Of a DNA stretch of 25,299 nucleotides, positions 1-9,043 are shown piece by piece; within the stretch, counting starts at the first letter, position 1; every line of letters begins with the position of its first letter. Source of the stretch: Deferribacteraceae bacterium (lineage in GTDB: Bacteria; Chrysiogenota; Deferribacteres; Deferribacterales; JAISNW01); contig JAITJJ010000203.1 of the NCBI GenBank assembly GCA_031278965.1, forward strand, positions 1-25,299. The letters are read 5' to 3'. A program made the translations under genes and the position numbers. The notes beneath the pieces are model-generated. The model was not told where the DNA came from. It ran no database searches and was given only the letters and a program-made list of their open reading frames with translations.

Positions 1-46
1 TCCATCAGTGCTGAAAAGCTCAGAATTCAACGTTTATGTACGCAAC

Positions 47-2035
47 TTATATCTTGAATTGTGAAACTATAAATTTTAAGTTCTCCGCCTGTTTTTGAAG
101 ATGCATGACCGTTGCGGACAACTCTGTTACCATCTGAACACTCTGCTCTACCCCGGAGGCTAAAGCCTGCGTGTTATCAGTGACGGTGGTCATCATCTTA
201 AACTGGTTCTGTATATCGTCGCTTATCTTGTTGGTATTTTCTGTCACATTATTGGTGGAATTTACCACATCAAGCATGATAACGTTGGTGTTTGTTATAC
301 TGTCAAGACCACCTGCCAACCCTTCGGCAGTTTTCTCCATCTCTTTTGAAGCATTGGCGGATTCCCGCTGGAGAGAGTTAATTATAGAGGCTATCTCGGA
401 GGTGGATTTCTGCGTGCGCTCCGCGAGCTTTCTCACTTCATCTGCCACCACTGCAAAGCCGCGCCCTGCATCCCCTGCCCTTGCCGCCTCAATAGCGGCG
501 TTAAGCGCCAGAAGATTCGTCTGATCCGCAATGTCGTTTATAACGTTCAATATCTCCCCAATCTGAGAAGACGAGCCCACAAGGGAACTTATGGTGGAAG
601 AAAGGCGCTCTGTTTGCGCTTCCACTTCTTTCATCATATCCATAACCTTTCTAAGGTTTGCTCCCCCCTCGCTGACACCGTCTTTTGCGGCTTTAGTTTC
701 GGATAGGTTCTGCGAAAGGTTATCCAATATCTCTTTGGAGGAGGAATCCATCTCGCCCAAATTGGTTGCAACAGCGGATATTTGTTCGCTCTGCATATTA
801 AACGTGGAGGATAGCTGCTCCATTGCAGCGGCAAGCTCTGTGTTTCCGCTTGCCACGTCATCGGAGGATTCACGGACATGTTTTAATATCGCTTGGAGCT
901 TATCCACAAAATCATTTAAGTAAACCCCTAATTTCCCCAACTCATCTGACGATGATATAGCTATCCGCTTGGTAAGGTCTGCGTCCCCGGCGGTGAAATC
1001 GTGCATTATGCAGACAAACCCTTGAATCTTCCCTATTACGTTATGGTTTAAGAATAAAAGCGACGCAACCCCCGTTAATAGGAGAAGTATGACAAAAACT
1101 ATTACTAATTTCTGACTGAGCGACATATTGCTGTAAAGTGAATTGGAAAATTCCAGAGTTGTGTGGGTGGCTCTGTTGGATATCTCATTTGCCGCTTCGG
1201 TTAAGATAGTCGCGAACCTCTGTTGCTCCTTATTCTCGTTTTCCAGCTTAGTCAGATTCTCTATTAATATGCCGATGCTTTTGACAGCCATATCTATACT
1301 TTTATACATCTCTGCAAAGGTGGCCTTGATCTCGGGTGATGTAATCTCTGAATCCATCTTCTTCATATACACCACAAAGGCATCAACCTCAGGCAATACT
1401 TTCATCATTATATCCAATCGTCTGTTTGTAACCGCAAGCCTAAATGTATGTTCAAAGGTTGCACTTATTCCAGGCAACGGAAATACGGCATCCGAAAACC
1501 GGTGAGCCCTTGCCGCAACAGTGGGATCCGTTGTCTGATAGCCAATCTTATTAAGGGCGGTTCCTATACTCACTATATTTGAGCCAATTTTTCCCGCATT
1601 GATATGCACGGTTTCAAACGCGGCGTTGGTTGAATCTATAAAATTCTTAGTATTTTGGAAGGAAGCCTTAAAAGATTCCAGATTTTGACGGATTGAGTTT
1701 AACTCTTCAGAAAGTTTTGTTACGTTCTCATCCGTGCTTGTTTCAATTATTTTGGAAACCTCTTCAATGTTCTTTTGAGCCTCCGGAAGCTGTTTGTAAA
1801 AAGTATCATAGTCCGCCTGCTCTTCACGGAATGTATAGTTGCTTGCCGCCACGCTCATAATATTAATGCTTGTTAAAATATTTTCCGCATATTCCGTTAA
1901 GGGTATTAAACGAAGAGTTATCCTTTCAGCTTTAGACTTGGAAGCGGACATAGTAAATGCTGATATTGCTGCAGTTAAAAGACCGAAAAAAAGGATCGCA
2001 AGAGTAGAAACCGCGATTTTAAATGAAAGCGACAT
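47..2035 (-). CDS. methyl-accepting chemotaxis protein, HBM-like sensor
   Basis: Transmembrane chemoreceptor that senses a ligand outside the membrane and signals to CheA/CheW. The ATG at 2035 (MSLSFKIAV) is preferred because AGGGGG lies 9 nt upstream; the in-frame ATG at 2053 has no ribosome site and its codons contain that G-run. From this start (662 aa) a first membrane helix covers about residues 6-28. A largely helical periplasmic region of roughly 280 residues follows, its size and predicted helicity resembling the helical bimodular (HBM) type. Then come a second helix (about 311-333), a HAMP-like segment and the cytoplasmic signalling domain. The hairpin tip carries the conserved stretch around DQTNLLALNAAIEAARAG and GRGFAVVADEVRKLAERT, diagnostic of MCPs. 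No CheR-binding pentapeptide is seen at the C terminus. No che genes are adjacent, so it is an orphan receptor. The ligand cannot be read from sequence. Confidence 0.95.
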   Translation of the reverse strand: MSLSFKIAVSTLAILFFGLLTAAISAFTMSASKSKAERITLRLIPLTEYAENILTSINIMSVAASNYTFREEQADYDTFYKQLPEAQKNIEEVSKIIETSTDENVTKLSEELNSIRQNLESFKASFQNTKNFIDSTNAAFETVHINAGKIGSNIVSIGTALNKIGYQTTDPTVAARAHRFSDAVFPLPGISATFEHTFRLAVTNRRLDIMMKVLPEVDAFVVYMKKMDSEITSPEIKATFAEMYKSIDMAVKSIGILIENLTKLENENKEQQRFATILTEAANEISNRATHTTLEFSNSLYSNMSLSQKLVIVFVILLLLTGVASLLFLNHNVIGKIQGFVCIMHDFTAGDADLTKRIAISSSDELGKLGVYLNDFVDKLQAILKHVRESSDDVASGNTELAAAMEQLSSTFNMQSEQISAVATNLGEMDSSSKEILDNLSQNLSETKAAKDGVSEGGANLRKVMDMMKEVEAQTERLSSTISSLVGSSSQIGEILNVINDIADQTNLLALNAAIEAARAGDAGRGFAVVADEVRKLAERTQKSTSEIASIINSLQRESANASKEMEKTAEGLAGGLDSITNTNVIMLDVVNSTNNVTENTNKISDDIQNQFKMMTTVTDNTQALASGVEQSVQMVTELSATVMHLQKQAENLKFIVSQFKI

Positions 2036-2181
2036 GATGCTTAGCCCCCTCATATATATTATGCTTTAATAATATAGCTAAATAAAAATTAATTCAAGAC
2101 ATCAAATCTCTAAGTTCAAGAAAATATACGGGAAATACACATTTTTTTGCATTTTTAAGATGTTGCCTAAATTCCCGCCTA

Positions 2182-3525
2182 TCATAACGATGCTGGCGGG
2201 GTGATATTTAGCGCATCAAATAAGGAGCATCTGTTTATTTGTTATCTCTCCGATTTGCATTTTTCGGTTTGGGTATTCAAACGCTTCAATTGCATCCACT
2301 TCATCTAAAAGTTCTTGCAGGGTGTAATCTTCAAACAAACTTTTCATCCATACGTTTTTTTATATAGGATAGGAATATAAGAGCGATGAATTGCACAAAC
2401 AGTTTCCCGTCAAGACTGGCCTCATCTGATATTCTCAAACGTCTCATATTAAGACGATTTTTTATATCCTCAAGCTCCTTTTCCACCAAACCCTTTCTTC
2501 TGTAGATATTCAATGCTGCAGCAGCATCGTATATATCATCGCTTATCAGCGCAAAATAACCGAAATTGCCCTCTGTCTCGGCTATAACATCCTGTTTGCC
2601 CGCCGTTTTAATGCTACGCGCAGAGGTTTCACTTACTTCAAAGTATCTCGCATATTCTTTCTCATAGTCTTTCTGAGGTTTGCCGCTTTCAAGCTCCCGT
2701 TTATACATCTGCGGCCTCTCGTGAAATTTATTCGCTTCTGCGCTCGCCAGTTCGTTGTTGCAGTATAGGTGCAGAGACATTCGTTTTGCTCTCTTTCTTT
2801 GCATCACCTTTGCAAGGGAGGTTTTGAGAGTAATCCCAACTTATCGCCTTAGAACACAAATACAATTTGCGCTCCGGATTATAGGCAGACCAACTGTTTA
2901 TCGTTTCTTTCAGTTGCTTAACTCCTTCACTTGCCGCTTTCAACTTAAGCCTCGCTGAAATAAGAAATTTCATACAATCCTTAATATAAGGCGTTTATGT
3001 TTGCCTCACTGTAAAATCCCTTGTCCAACGCTAATTTCGCCTTCCTGTCCGTGCCTGCTTCCGACATAGATGAGAACAACCTACAACCTCTTTAGTGTCT
3101 TCACATCAGGGATATTCCCGGACAACTTGCGATAGTAAAACGGCAGCCCCGAATCCTCTCCAAACAGTAACGCTAAGTTGATCTGTGCAAGTGTGTCGTG
3201 TTCACGATTATAACCATGCTTTACCTGCTTCAAACACTCGGAATATCTTAATATGGACGTCGTATCATACACCCAATACTCTTCGCCGACTTGCCGCTTC
3301 CCCTGCAACTTAAAAAACTTCAACCGCTCGCTCTCAGCTATCCCCTTGAATATCTCGCTGGAACGCTGAGAAGGGATATCCATCCCATATGGGTGCTTAT
3401 GCATTGCTGAAAATCTAGGGAAACGGTTTAAAGGACTATTCTGTTCCAACACCATATAATATGCCATTAACAGTATCTCCCTGTAACTGTTAGGGAAACG
3501 CTTTTTAAGAACGGCAAAATTGATG
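2182..3525 (-). pseudogene. decayed IS1634-type (IS4 superfamily) transposase
   Basis: Successive reading frames on the minus strand together spell most of a DDE transposase, broken by frameshifts and stops. The N-terminal half (about 3520-3084) reads through RFPNSYREILLMAYYMVLEQ, then HPYGMDIPSQRSSE and VYDTTS, a likely first catalytic Asp. After a frameshift near 3070 comes LALDKGFYSEANINALY (second Asp), then an in-frame stop near 2985, then KFLISARLKLKAAS. The C-terminal half runs through EGNFGYFALISDD and ends, after further shifts near 2345 and 2218, in QIGEITNKQMLL and ALNITPPASL at the stop at 2182. This order matches IS1634-like transposases as I know them; the exact IS is not identified. 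The right end runs into the MORN-repeat stump. I could not define terminal inverted repeats. Certainly non-functional. Confidence 0.85.
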
Positions 3526-3632
3526 GGATTGAAAAACTCTGTTACGAGGACGGAAAAATTGACCAAGAAGCCGCTTATAAAAGCGGTAAAGCGGAAGGAC
3601 TGTTTAAGTTCTATTTCTCTCTAAATCCATAA
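3489..3632 (+). pseudogene. 3' stump of a MORN-repeat (YwqK-like) gene
   Basis: The plus strand here reads two copies of the short repeat typical of MORN_2/YwqK-like proteins: LFKNGKIDGIEKL, then CYEDGKIDQEAAYKSGKAEG, LFKFYFSLNP and a TAA at 3630-3632. The pattern (aromatic or Leu - x - N/D-G-K - x5-8 - Y - x-G-K-xEG) is clear, but there is no start codon or 5' part. The stump runs straight into the transposase remnant on its left. Its last 22 bases overlap the 3' end of hydE convergently. The natural reading is a gene whose 5' part was lost when the insertion sequence arrived or decayed. The exact junction (about 3500-3525) is uncertain because both readings are plausible there. Confidence 0.6.
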
Positions 3633-4633
3633 TCTTTGGAGATACTCCTTCCGATTTTTGAAATTTTATTTTCAACACACGAGCGGCACCCTAACGGACT
3701 GTCATTAACGCATATTTTCCCCGGATATAACGCATATAGCTTTCTGTATTTACCTTCCGTAACATTTGGCATAATAACATTTGCGCCGCATTGCAACGCC
3801 TTAATTCTGCCATTTTTATCCAAAGATTCCATTGCAGAAGTGGCGGGGATATTTGCTTTTGGCAAGAGGACTCTTGAGAGAGCCAGCATTTTCAGACTCT
3901 GAACAAAAGTGCCGCCTTTATTTGCAAACAAGGGGGTATCAGGGTTTGGAATAAACGGACCGAGCCCGACCATATCCGCATCAAGGCTTTTAAAAAATAA
4001 AAGATCCTCGGCAAGAGATTCAACTGTTTGTTCCGGCAATCCTACCAAACACCCTGTTCCTACTTCATACCCCAACTCTTTTAAGTCGTCGAGGCATTTC
4101 ATTCTATTGCTGAAACTCATTTTCGGATGGAGTGTTTTATATAAATCGGCATCAGTTGTTTCAATACGGAGCAGGTATCTGTCTGCCCCCGCCGCTTTGT
4201 ATTCCTTGTATTCCGCTCTGGTCTTTTCACCGATACTAAGCGTTAAGGCTAAATCAAATTTTTTTACGCCCTCTATTATGGAACATAGCTCAATTAAAGA
4301 ATAACCTCTATCTTCGCCCGATTGCAATACCACCGTCATATATCCGCAGGATTTTGCTTTTCCCGCCAATTTAATGATTTGCTTAGGGGTAAGCCTGTAG
4401 CGTTTAATATTTTTGTTGCTTTTCCGCAGACCACAATATAAACAGTCTTTCCGACAATAATTTGAAAACTCAATAAGACCTCGCAGGTGCACGTCTTTTC
4501 CAACGTTATGCTCTCTGACAACGTCCGCCGTATTGAATAGATCAATATCAAAGGCATCTGTGCTTAAAATTGAGATTAATTCATCTTTCCCCGGAAAATT
4601 GCCTCGCTTTATGTTTTCAAACATTTCGTTCAT
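3611..4633 (-). CDS. hydE: [FeFe]-hydrogenase maturase HydE (radical SAM)
   Basis: Radical SAM enzyme that acts with HydG and HydF to build the di-iron subcluster of the [FeFe]-hydrogenase H-cluster in the cytoplasm. Counted from the ATG at 4633 (340 aa) the SAM-cluster motif CRKDCLYC has Cys60, Cys64 and Cys67. Other family landmarks are VLQSGED, GADRYLLR, GLPEQT, VGLGPFIPNPDTPL and CGANVIMPNVT. The three C-terminal cysteines known from HydE (CX7CX2C) are Cys308, Cys316 and Cys319. Length fits the family (about 350). Start choice is uncertain: a GTG at 4663 adds ten residues but has no ribosome site, and an ATG at 4624 is also possible. It is transcribed away from hydG, sharing a 200-bp control region with the rest of the hydrogenase operon. 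The segment after GADRYLLR reads IETTD where relatives I recall have HET. Confidence 0.96.
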   Translation of the reverse strand: MNEMFENIKRGNFPGKDELISILSTDAFDIDLFNTADVVREHNVGKDVHLRGLIEFSNYCRKDCLYCGLRKSNKNIKRYRLTPKQIIKLAGKAKSCGYMTVVLQSGEDRGYSLIELCSIIEGVKKFDLALTLSIGEKTRAEYKEYKAAGADRYLLRIETTDADLYKTLHPKMSFSNRMKCLDDLKELGYEVGTGCLVGLPEQTVESLAEDLLFFKSLDADMVGLGPFIPNPDTPLFANKGGTFVQSLKMLALSRVLLPKANIPATSAMESLDKNGRIKALQCGANVIMPNVTEGKYRKLYALYPGKICVNDSPLGCRSCVENKISKIGRSISKDYGFREK

Positions 4634-4663
4634 TAATAAATACCCGATAATTTGTATATTCAC

Positions 4664-4841
4664 CCCAATCCGTATCCAATAGTTTGCACATAGTAGTCAA
4701 AAAAAACTCTGGACTTTTAAAATATCTTATATATAATCCCTAAATCGTAGCACGAAATTATTAAATTGTAACACGATTATTATATTTAAACCATTGTGTC
4801 AACAATTTTATTCCGGAATATAGGGTTAATTTTAAGGAATT
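4664..4841. promoter_or_regulatory. divergent hydE/hydG control region with repeats and a palindrome
   Basis: This AT-rich gap must hold the promoters for both hydE and the hydGFABC run. Two near-identical 14-mers, AAATCGTAGCACGA (4742-4755) and AAATTGTAACACGA (4763-4776), lie exactly 21 bp apart, two helical turns, in the same orientation. A perfect interrupted palindrome, ATTGT-GTCA-ACAAT, occupies 4793-4806, closer to hydG. Its 5-4-5 spacing recalls Crp/Fnr-type sites, but the half-site is not the classical TTGAT. AAGGA just before 4842 is the hydG ribosome site. I found no convincing -35/-10 pair by eye. Regulator identity is unknown. Confidence 0.5.
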
Positions 4842-6254
4842 ATGTATAACAGCAAATCTTATAAAGCGTCTGATTTTATTAATGAAGAAGAGATACTTTC
4901 CGCTCTTGAGAGTGCTTCTGAAAATAAAAACAATTTTGCCTTAATAAACGACATATTAGCTAAGGCAAGTGAACATAAAGGGCTTGATTATAAAGAGGTA
5001 TCCGTTCTTCTTGAGAGCGATTCTCCTGAAATTATCAATGAGCTTTATAGAATAGCCGAAGAAATAAAACAAAAATTTTATGGCAACAGAATCGTAATGT
5101 TTGCTCCGCTATATCTTTCAAACTATTGTGTCAACGGTTGTGTTTACTGCCCCTACCACTGTTCTAACAAAAAAATGGCAAGGAAAAAACTCACACAGGA
5201 GGAGATACGCAGTGAAGTAATCGCATTGCAGGATATGGGACATAAACGTCTGGCACTTGAGGCGGGGGAGGATCCTAAAAATAATCCCATAGAATATATA
5301 CTTGAAAGTATTGACACGATATATTCCATTAAAAACAAAAACGGTTCAATACGCCGCGTAAATGTAAATGTGGCTGCAACAACTGCGGAGAATTACAAGG
5401 CTTTGCGTAACGCGGGTATCGGCACTTATATACTTTTTCAGGAGACTTACAGCAAAAGACTATATGAAAAACTTCATCCGTTCGGTCCTAAAAGCGATTA
5501 CGCATATCATACCGAAGCAATGGACAGGGCGATGACGGCGGGGATAGATGATGTCGGGCTCGGTGTTTTGCTGGGGCTTAATGCCTATAAATACGATGTA
5601 GCTGCTCTGATGATGCATGTAAGGCACCTTGAAGACTTTATAGGAGTGGGTCCCCACACAATAAGCATGCCCAGAATACGTCCGGCGGATGATATATGCA
5701 TTGATGATTTTGAAAAATCAGCTAGCGATGAAACATTAAAAAAAATAATTGCCATATTGCGAATAGCTGTTCCATACACCGGTATTATTATCTCTACCAG
5801 AGAATCGCAGAAAACACGCGAAGAACTCTTGCGGGTAGGGGTGAGTCAGATAAGCGGCGGTTCTTTAACCAGTGTGGGCGGTTACGGCGGCAAACGGGAT
5901 AAAAATACTTCACAGTTTTCGGTAAACGATGAACGTCTGCTGAGTGAAATAATCGAATGGCTCATAGACCTTGGGCATATTCCCTCTTTTTGCACAGCCT
6001 GCTACAGAGAAGGGAGAACCGGCGACAGGTTTATGAGTCTTGTAAAAAATGGGGAGATTGTCAATGTTTGCCAACCAAACGCCGTAATCACCCTAAAAGA
6101 ATATCTTAAAGACTACGCGTCGGAAGAAATAAGGCGAAAAGGCGAAAAGGTGCTGACTGATGAATTAAATGGGATCAAAAGCCAGCGGGTTAGGGAAAAA
6201 GCACAATATTATATTTCTGAAATTAATAACGGCAAACGTGATTTCAGGTTTTAG
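4842..6254 (+). CDS. hydG: [FeFe]-hydrogenase maturase HydG (tyrosine lyase)
   Basis: Radical SAM enzyme that cleaves tyrosine to make the CO and cyanide ligands of the H-cluster di-iron site, releasing p-cresol. The N-terminal SAM-cluster motif CVNGCVYC places Cys96, Cys100 and Cys103. The HydG-specific C-terminal auxiliary cluster motif CX2CX22C is intact (Cys384, Cys387, Cys410), which separates it from the thiamine enzyme ThiH. Other conserved stretches are ALEAGEDP, LFQETY, VGPHTISMPR and IISTRES. At 470 residues it is full length. AAGGA lies just upstream of the ATG. It heads a plus-strand run: hydF begins 11 nt after its stop. The divergent repeat/palindrome region upstream is the likely control point for the whole operon. 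Confidence 0.97.
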   Translation: MYNSKSYKASDFINEEEILSALESASENKNNFALINDILAKASEHKGLDYKEVSVLLESDSPEIINELYRIAEEIKQKFYGNRIVMFAPLYLSNYCVNGCVYCPYHCSNKKMARKKLTQEEIRSEVIALQDMGHKRLALEAGEDPKNNPIEYILESIDTIYSIKNKNGSIRRVNVNVAATTAENYKALRNAGIGTYILFQETYSKRLYEKLHPFGPKSDYAYHTEAMDRAMTAGIDDVGLGVLLGLNAYKYDVAALMMHVRHLEDFIGVGPHTISMPRIRPADDICIDDFEKSASDETLKKIIAILRIAVPYTGIIISTRESQKTREELLRVGVSQISGGSLTSVGGYGGKRDKNTSQFSVNDERLLSEIIEWLIDLGHIPSFCTACYREGRTGDRFMSLVKNGEIVNVCQPNAVITLKEYLKDYASEEIRRKGEKVLTDELNGIKSQRVREKAQYYISEINNGKRDFRF

Positions 6255-6265
6255 GGGGGGCATGT

Positions 6266-7471
6266 ATGAGCTTGCAGGGAACTCCCATGTCCGAAAGAGT
6301 GCACATAGGCGTTTTCGGTAAATGTAATGCCGGAAAGTCAACGCTGATAAACGCCATACTGAATCAAGATCTGATAATCACGTCTCCCATACCGGGTACC
6401 ACCACCGATCCTGTATATAAATCAATTGAATTATACGGGCTGGGACCGTGTCTCCTTGCTGATACCGCCGGTTTTGACGAACTTGGGCACCTTGGGGCGA
6501 AAAGACTAAAAAAGTCAAAAATAGTTGCGGCAAAAACCGATATAGCCATTATCATCTTTTCCGGTAAAAATATTGACCATGAAATTGAGTGGCTTAATTT
6601 ATTTCAAAAAAATGAAGTGGATGTGTACCCTGTCATAAATAGTTTCGGGGATTTTAACGGAGATGCTTCCCTGGCGGATGCCATAAGAAAAAGCGCCGGA
6701 AGGGAGCCAATCATCCTTAACGCCTTTGCAAGAGAAGGGGTGGATGACTTTATTTCAATGCTTGCAGCCGATTATGCAGACAAAATGGAGCGCCGCAGCA
6801 TTACGGGGAAACTTGCGGCGGAGGGCGATCTTGTTCTGCTTATAATGCCTCAGGACATTCAGGCGCCGCAAGGCCGGCTTATATTGCCGCAAGTTCAGGT
6901 TTTGAGAGACTTATTAGATAAAAAAGCAGTAGTTGTCAGCGCCACGACAGACAAAATGGAAGATGCCTTAAAAGTGCTCTCTTCCGCTCCGAAACTTATC
7001 ATAACTGATTCGCAGGCGTTTAAGAAAGTTTACGATTTGAAACCCGCGGAAAGTATGCTTACATCCTTTTCTGTTCTAATGGCGGGTTATAAGGGGGATA
7101 TAAATGAGTATATCTCCGGGGCGGACGCTCTTGAACATCTTAACGGAAATTCCAACATTTTAATAGCCGAAGCATGTTCCCATAAACCGTTGAACGAAGA
7201 TATCGGGCGTATCCAGATACCGAGGATGCTCCGAAATAAATTCGGAAATAAAATACAAATCAAAGTTTGCGCAGGCAATGATTTTCCTGATGATTTGTCG
7301 CTCTTTGATCTGATCATTCAATGCGGCGGCTGTATGTTTAACAGGAAAAATATGTTGAGCAGAATTAAGCGTGCGCGTGCGTGCGGTGTCCCGATTACGA
7401 ATTATGGGATTGTTATCGCAAAAATGACAGGGATTTTGGAAAAAATCTCTTTTAATACCATCAAGGAGTAA
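6266..7471 (+). CDS. hydF: [FeFe]-hydrogenase maturase HydF (GTPase scaffold), with variant motifs
   Basis: Scaffold GTPase that carries the di-iron precursor made by HydE/HydG and delivers it to apo-hydrogenase. Visible motifs: P-loop GKCNAGKS (residues 18-25), the PGTTTDP switch region (43-49), and DTAG (66-69). The usual G4 motif NKxD is not present: the corresponding segment reads INSFGD (124-129), so the Lys is gone. In the C-terminal cluster domain CSH (Cys304, His306) is present, but the family's HCxxC reads QCGGC (Gln352, Cys353, Cys356). Total length (401 aa) is normal and the three cluster cysteines remain, so I read it as functional but divergent. The ATG at 6266 is chosen because a run of seven G lies 5 nt upstream; an ATG at 6287 is also in frame. 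The hydrogenase gene starts 3 nt after the stop. Confidence 0.95.
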   Translation: MSLQGTPMSERVHIGVFGKCNAGKSTLINAILNQDLIITSPIPGTTTDPVYKSIELYGLGPCLLADTAGFDELGHLGAKRLKKSKIVAAKTDIAIIIFSGKNIDHEIEWLNLFQKNEVDVYPVINSFGDFNGDASLADAIRKSAGREPIILNAFAREGVDDFISMLAADYADKMERRSITGKLAAEGDLVLLIMPQDIQAPQGRLILPQVQVLRDLLDKKAVVVSATTDKMEDALKVLSSAPKLIITDSQAFKKVYDLKPAESMLTSFSVLMAGYKGDINEYISGADALEHLNGNSNILIAEACSHKPLNEDIGRIQIPRMLRNKFGNKIQIKVCAGNDFPDDLSLFDLIIQCGGCMFNRKNMLSRIKRARACGVPITNYGIVIAKMTGILEKISFNTIKE

Positions 7472-7474
7472 AAT

Positions 7475-9031
7475 ATGTCGGAAAGAGAAGAGAGAGAGAT
7501 TGATGGCTCCCGCCGAAGTTTTTTAAAAAAAACATTGGGAACCTGCCTAACGGTCGGGGCTGCGACAGCGGCGACAGGGTGCAGCGACGGTAATGTATCT
7601 GGAGGCGAAGGGTGGCTGCCGGAGCAATACAACATACCGGGAAACTATCCTGTGCAGGTGCGGGGAAGAATCCCCATTGACAGGGGAAATCCGTCAATAA
7701 CCAGGGATGACAGAAAATGTATCTTATGCGGACAGTGTGCGGAAGTATGTGAAAAATCAGAAGCTGTCCTGTTTAACTACGAGTTGCCGCTTAAAGATGA
7801 TATCCCTTGTATCCACTGCGGGCAATGCACCCTTTGGTGTCCCACCGCCGCCATAACCGAGCGCGATGAAAAAGAGAGCGTTTTACATGCTCTGGAAAAT
7901 GAAAATCTGCATGTGGTTGTGCAAACAGCTCCTTCAACCAGAGTTGGGCTGGGTGAAGAATTCGGGCTGACAATCGGAATAAATGTTGAAAGCAGGCAAG
8001 TGGCGGCCCTGAAAGCGCTGGGCTTTGATTCTGTGCTTGATACCAACTTTGCAGCGGATCTTACAATCATGGAAGAAGCAAATGAACTTGTAAAACGTGT
8101 CGTTGGGCAGATAAAAGCCCCTTTGCCGCAATTTACTTCATGTTGCCCGGGTTGGGTAAAATTTTGTGAATACTTTTACCCCGATCTCCTTGAAAATTTG
8201 TCCTCCGCCAAATCTCCGATGCAAATGCAGGGTGCATTAATAAAAACGTATTACGCGAAAGAGCGAAATCTTGACCCTCAAAAAATAGTTTCCGTTGCGA
8301 TTATGCCGTGCACTGCCAAAAAGTTTGAAGCGGCTAGGCATGAATTTAACAGCTCCGCCTATATAACCGGATACGAAAATATCCGCGATGTGGATTATGT
8401 GCTTACGACCCGCGAGCTTGCACGGTTAATTAAAATAAAAAATATAGATTTCAACAATCTTCCGTCTGCAAGCTACGACCCCCTTATGAGCGAATACTCC
8501 GGGGCGGGAGCAATTTTTGGCGTTACCGGCGGTGTAATGGAGGCTGCTGTTCGCACGGGCTATTATATGCTCACCGAGCAACGTCCGCCCGATGCACTGT
8601 TTAATCTTACGCCGGTCAGAGGGCTGCAGGGGGTTAAAGAAGCGGTCCTTCAAATACCCAATGTCGGCGAACTGCGTGTCGCCGTGGTTACCGGTATGGC
8701 TAATTCCAGAGAAGTTTTGAAAAGGGTCCGAAACGGAGATGCGCCTTGGCACTTCATAGAATTTATGGCTTGCTACGGAGGGTGCATAAGCGGCGGAGGT
8801 CAGCCCAGAAGCGCTCTTCCTCCTTCGGATGCTGTTCGCGCGGCAAGAATTAATTCCCTTTACACCGCCGATGAAAAATCCGTAAAACGGTTGAGCCATG
8901 AAAACGATGAAATCTTGGAAATGTATAAGATATATCTTGGAGAACCTGGCGGAGAGTTGGCGCATAAATTACTGCATACCCACTACATTGATCGCAGTAT
9001 GCATTTGACTGCAAAAAAAGCTTTGGCATAA
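7475..9031 (+). CDS. hydA: Tat-exported [FeFe] hydrogenase catalytic subunit
   Basis: Catalyses reversible H2 oxidation/proton reduction. The N terminus has a twin-arginine signal, SRRSFLKK (residues 12-19), then a weakly hydrophobic stretch ending AATGC, so the folded enzyme should be exported; Cys36 could be a lipoprotein anchor. Two [4Fe-4S] motifs follow: CILCGQCAEVC (82-92) and CIHCGQCTLWC (112-122). The H-cluster motifs are complete: TSCCPGW (221-227; Cys223 proton-transfer, Cys224 ligand), MPCTAKKFE (277-285; Cys279) and ACYGGCISGGGQP (432-444; Cys433 and Cys437). The C terminus (about 460-510, SHENDEILEMY...LLHTHY) is the small-subunit-like domain, fused as in monomeric clostridial enzymes. 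Desulfovibrio-type enzymes carry that domain, with the Tat signal, on a separate subunit. AAGGAG precedes the ATG. Followed by electron-transfer and membrane-subunit genes, which point to a membrane-bound respiratory role. Confidence 0.96.
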   Translation: MSEREEREIDGSRRSFLKKTLGTCLTVGAATAATGCSDGNVSGGEGWLPEQYNIPGNYPVQVRGRIPIDRGNPSITRDDRKCILCGQCAEVCEKSEAVLFNYELPLKDDIPCIHCGQCTLWCPTAAITERDEKESVLHALENENLHVVVQTAPSTRVGLGEEFGLTIGINVESRQVAALKALGFDSVLDTNFAADLTIMEEANELVKRVVGQIKAPLPQFTSCCPGWVKFCEYFYPDLLENLSSAKSPMQMQGALIKTYYAKERNLDPQKIVSVAIMPCTAKKFEAARHEFNSSAYITGYENIRDVDYVLTTRELARLIKIKNIDFNNLPSASYDPLMSEYSGAGAIFGVTGGVMEAAVRTGYYMLTEQRPPDALFNLTPVRGLQGVKEAVLQIPNVGELRVAVVTGMANSREVLKRVRNGDAPWHFIEFMACYGGCISGGGQPRSALPPSDAVRAARINSLYTADEKSVKRLSHENDEILEMYKIYLGEPGGELAHKLLHTHYIDRSMHLTAKKALA

Positions 9032-9043
9032 GGGGGGGCAAAA

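Noticed and set aside
4634..4663. GTG at 4663 as the start of hydE.
   Set aside because: No Shine-Dalgarno sequence precedes it, and the extra ten residues do not resemble HydE N termini. Not fully excluded.
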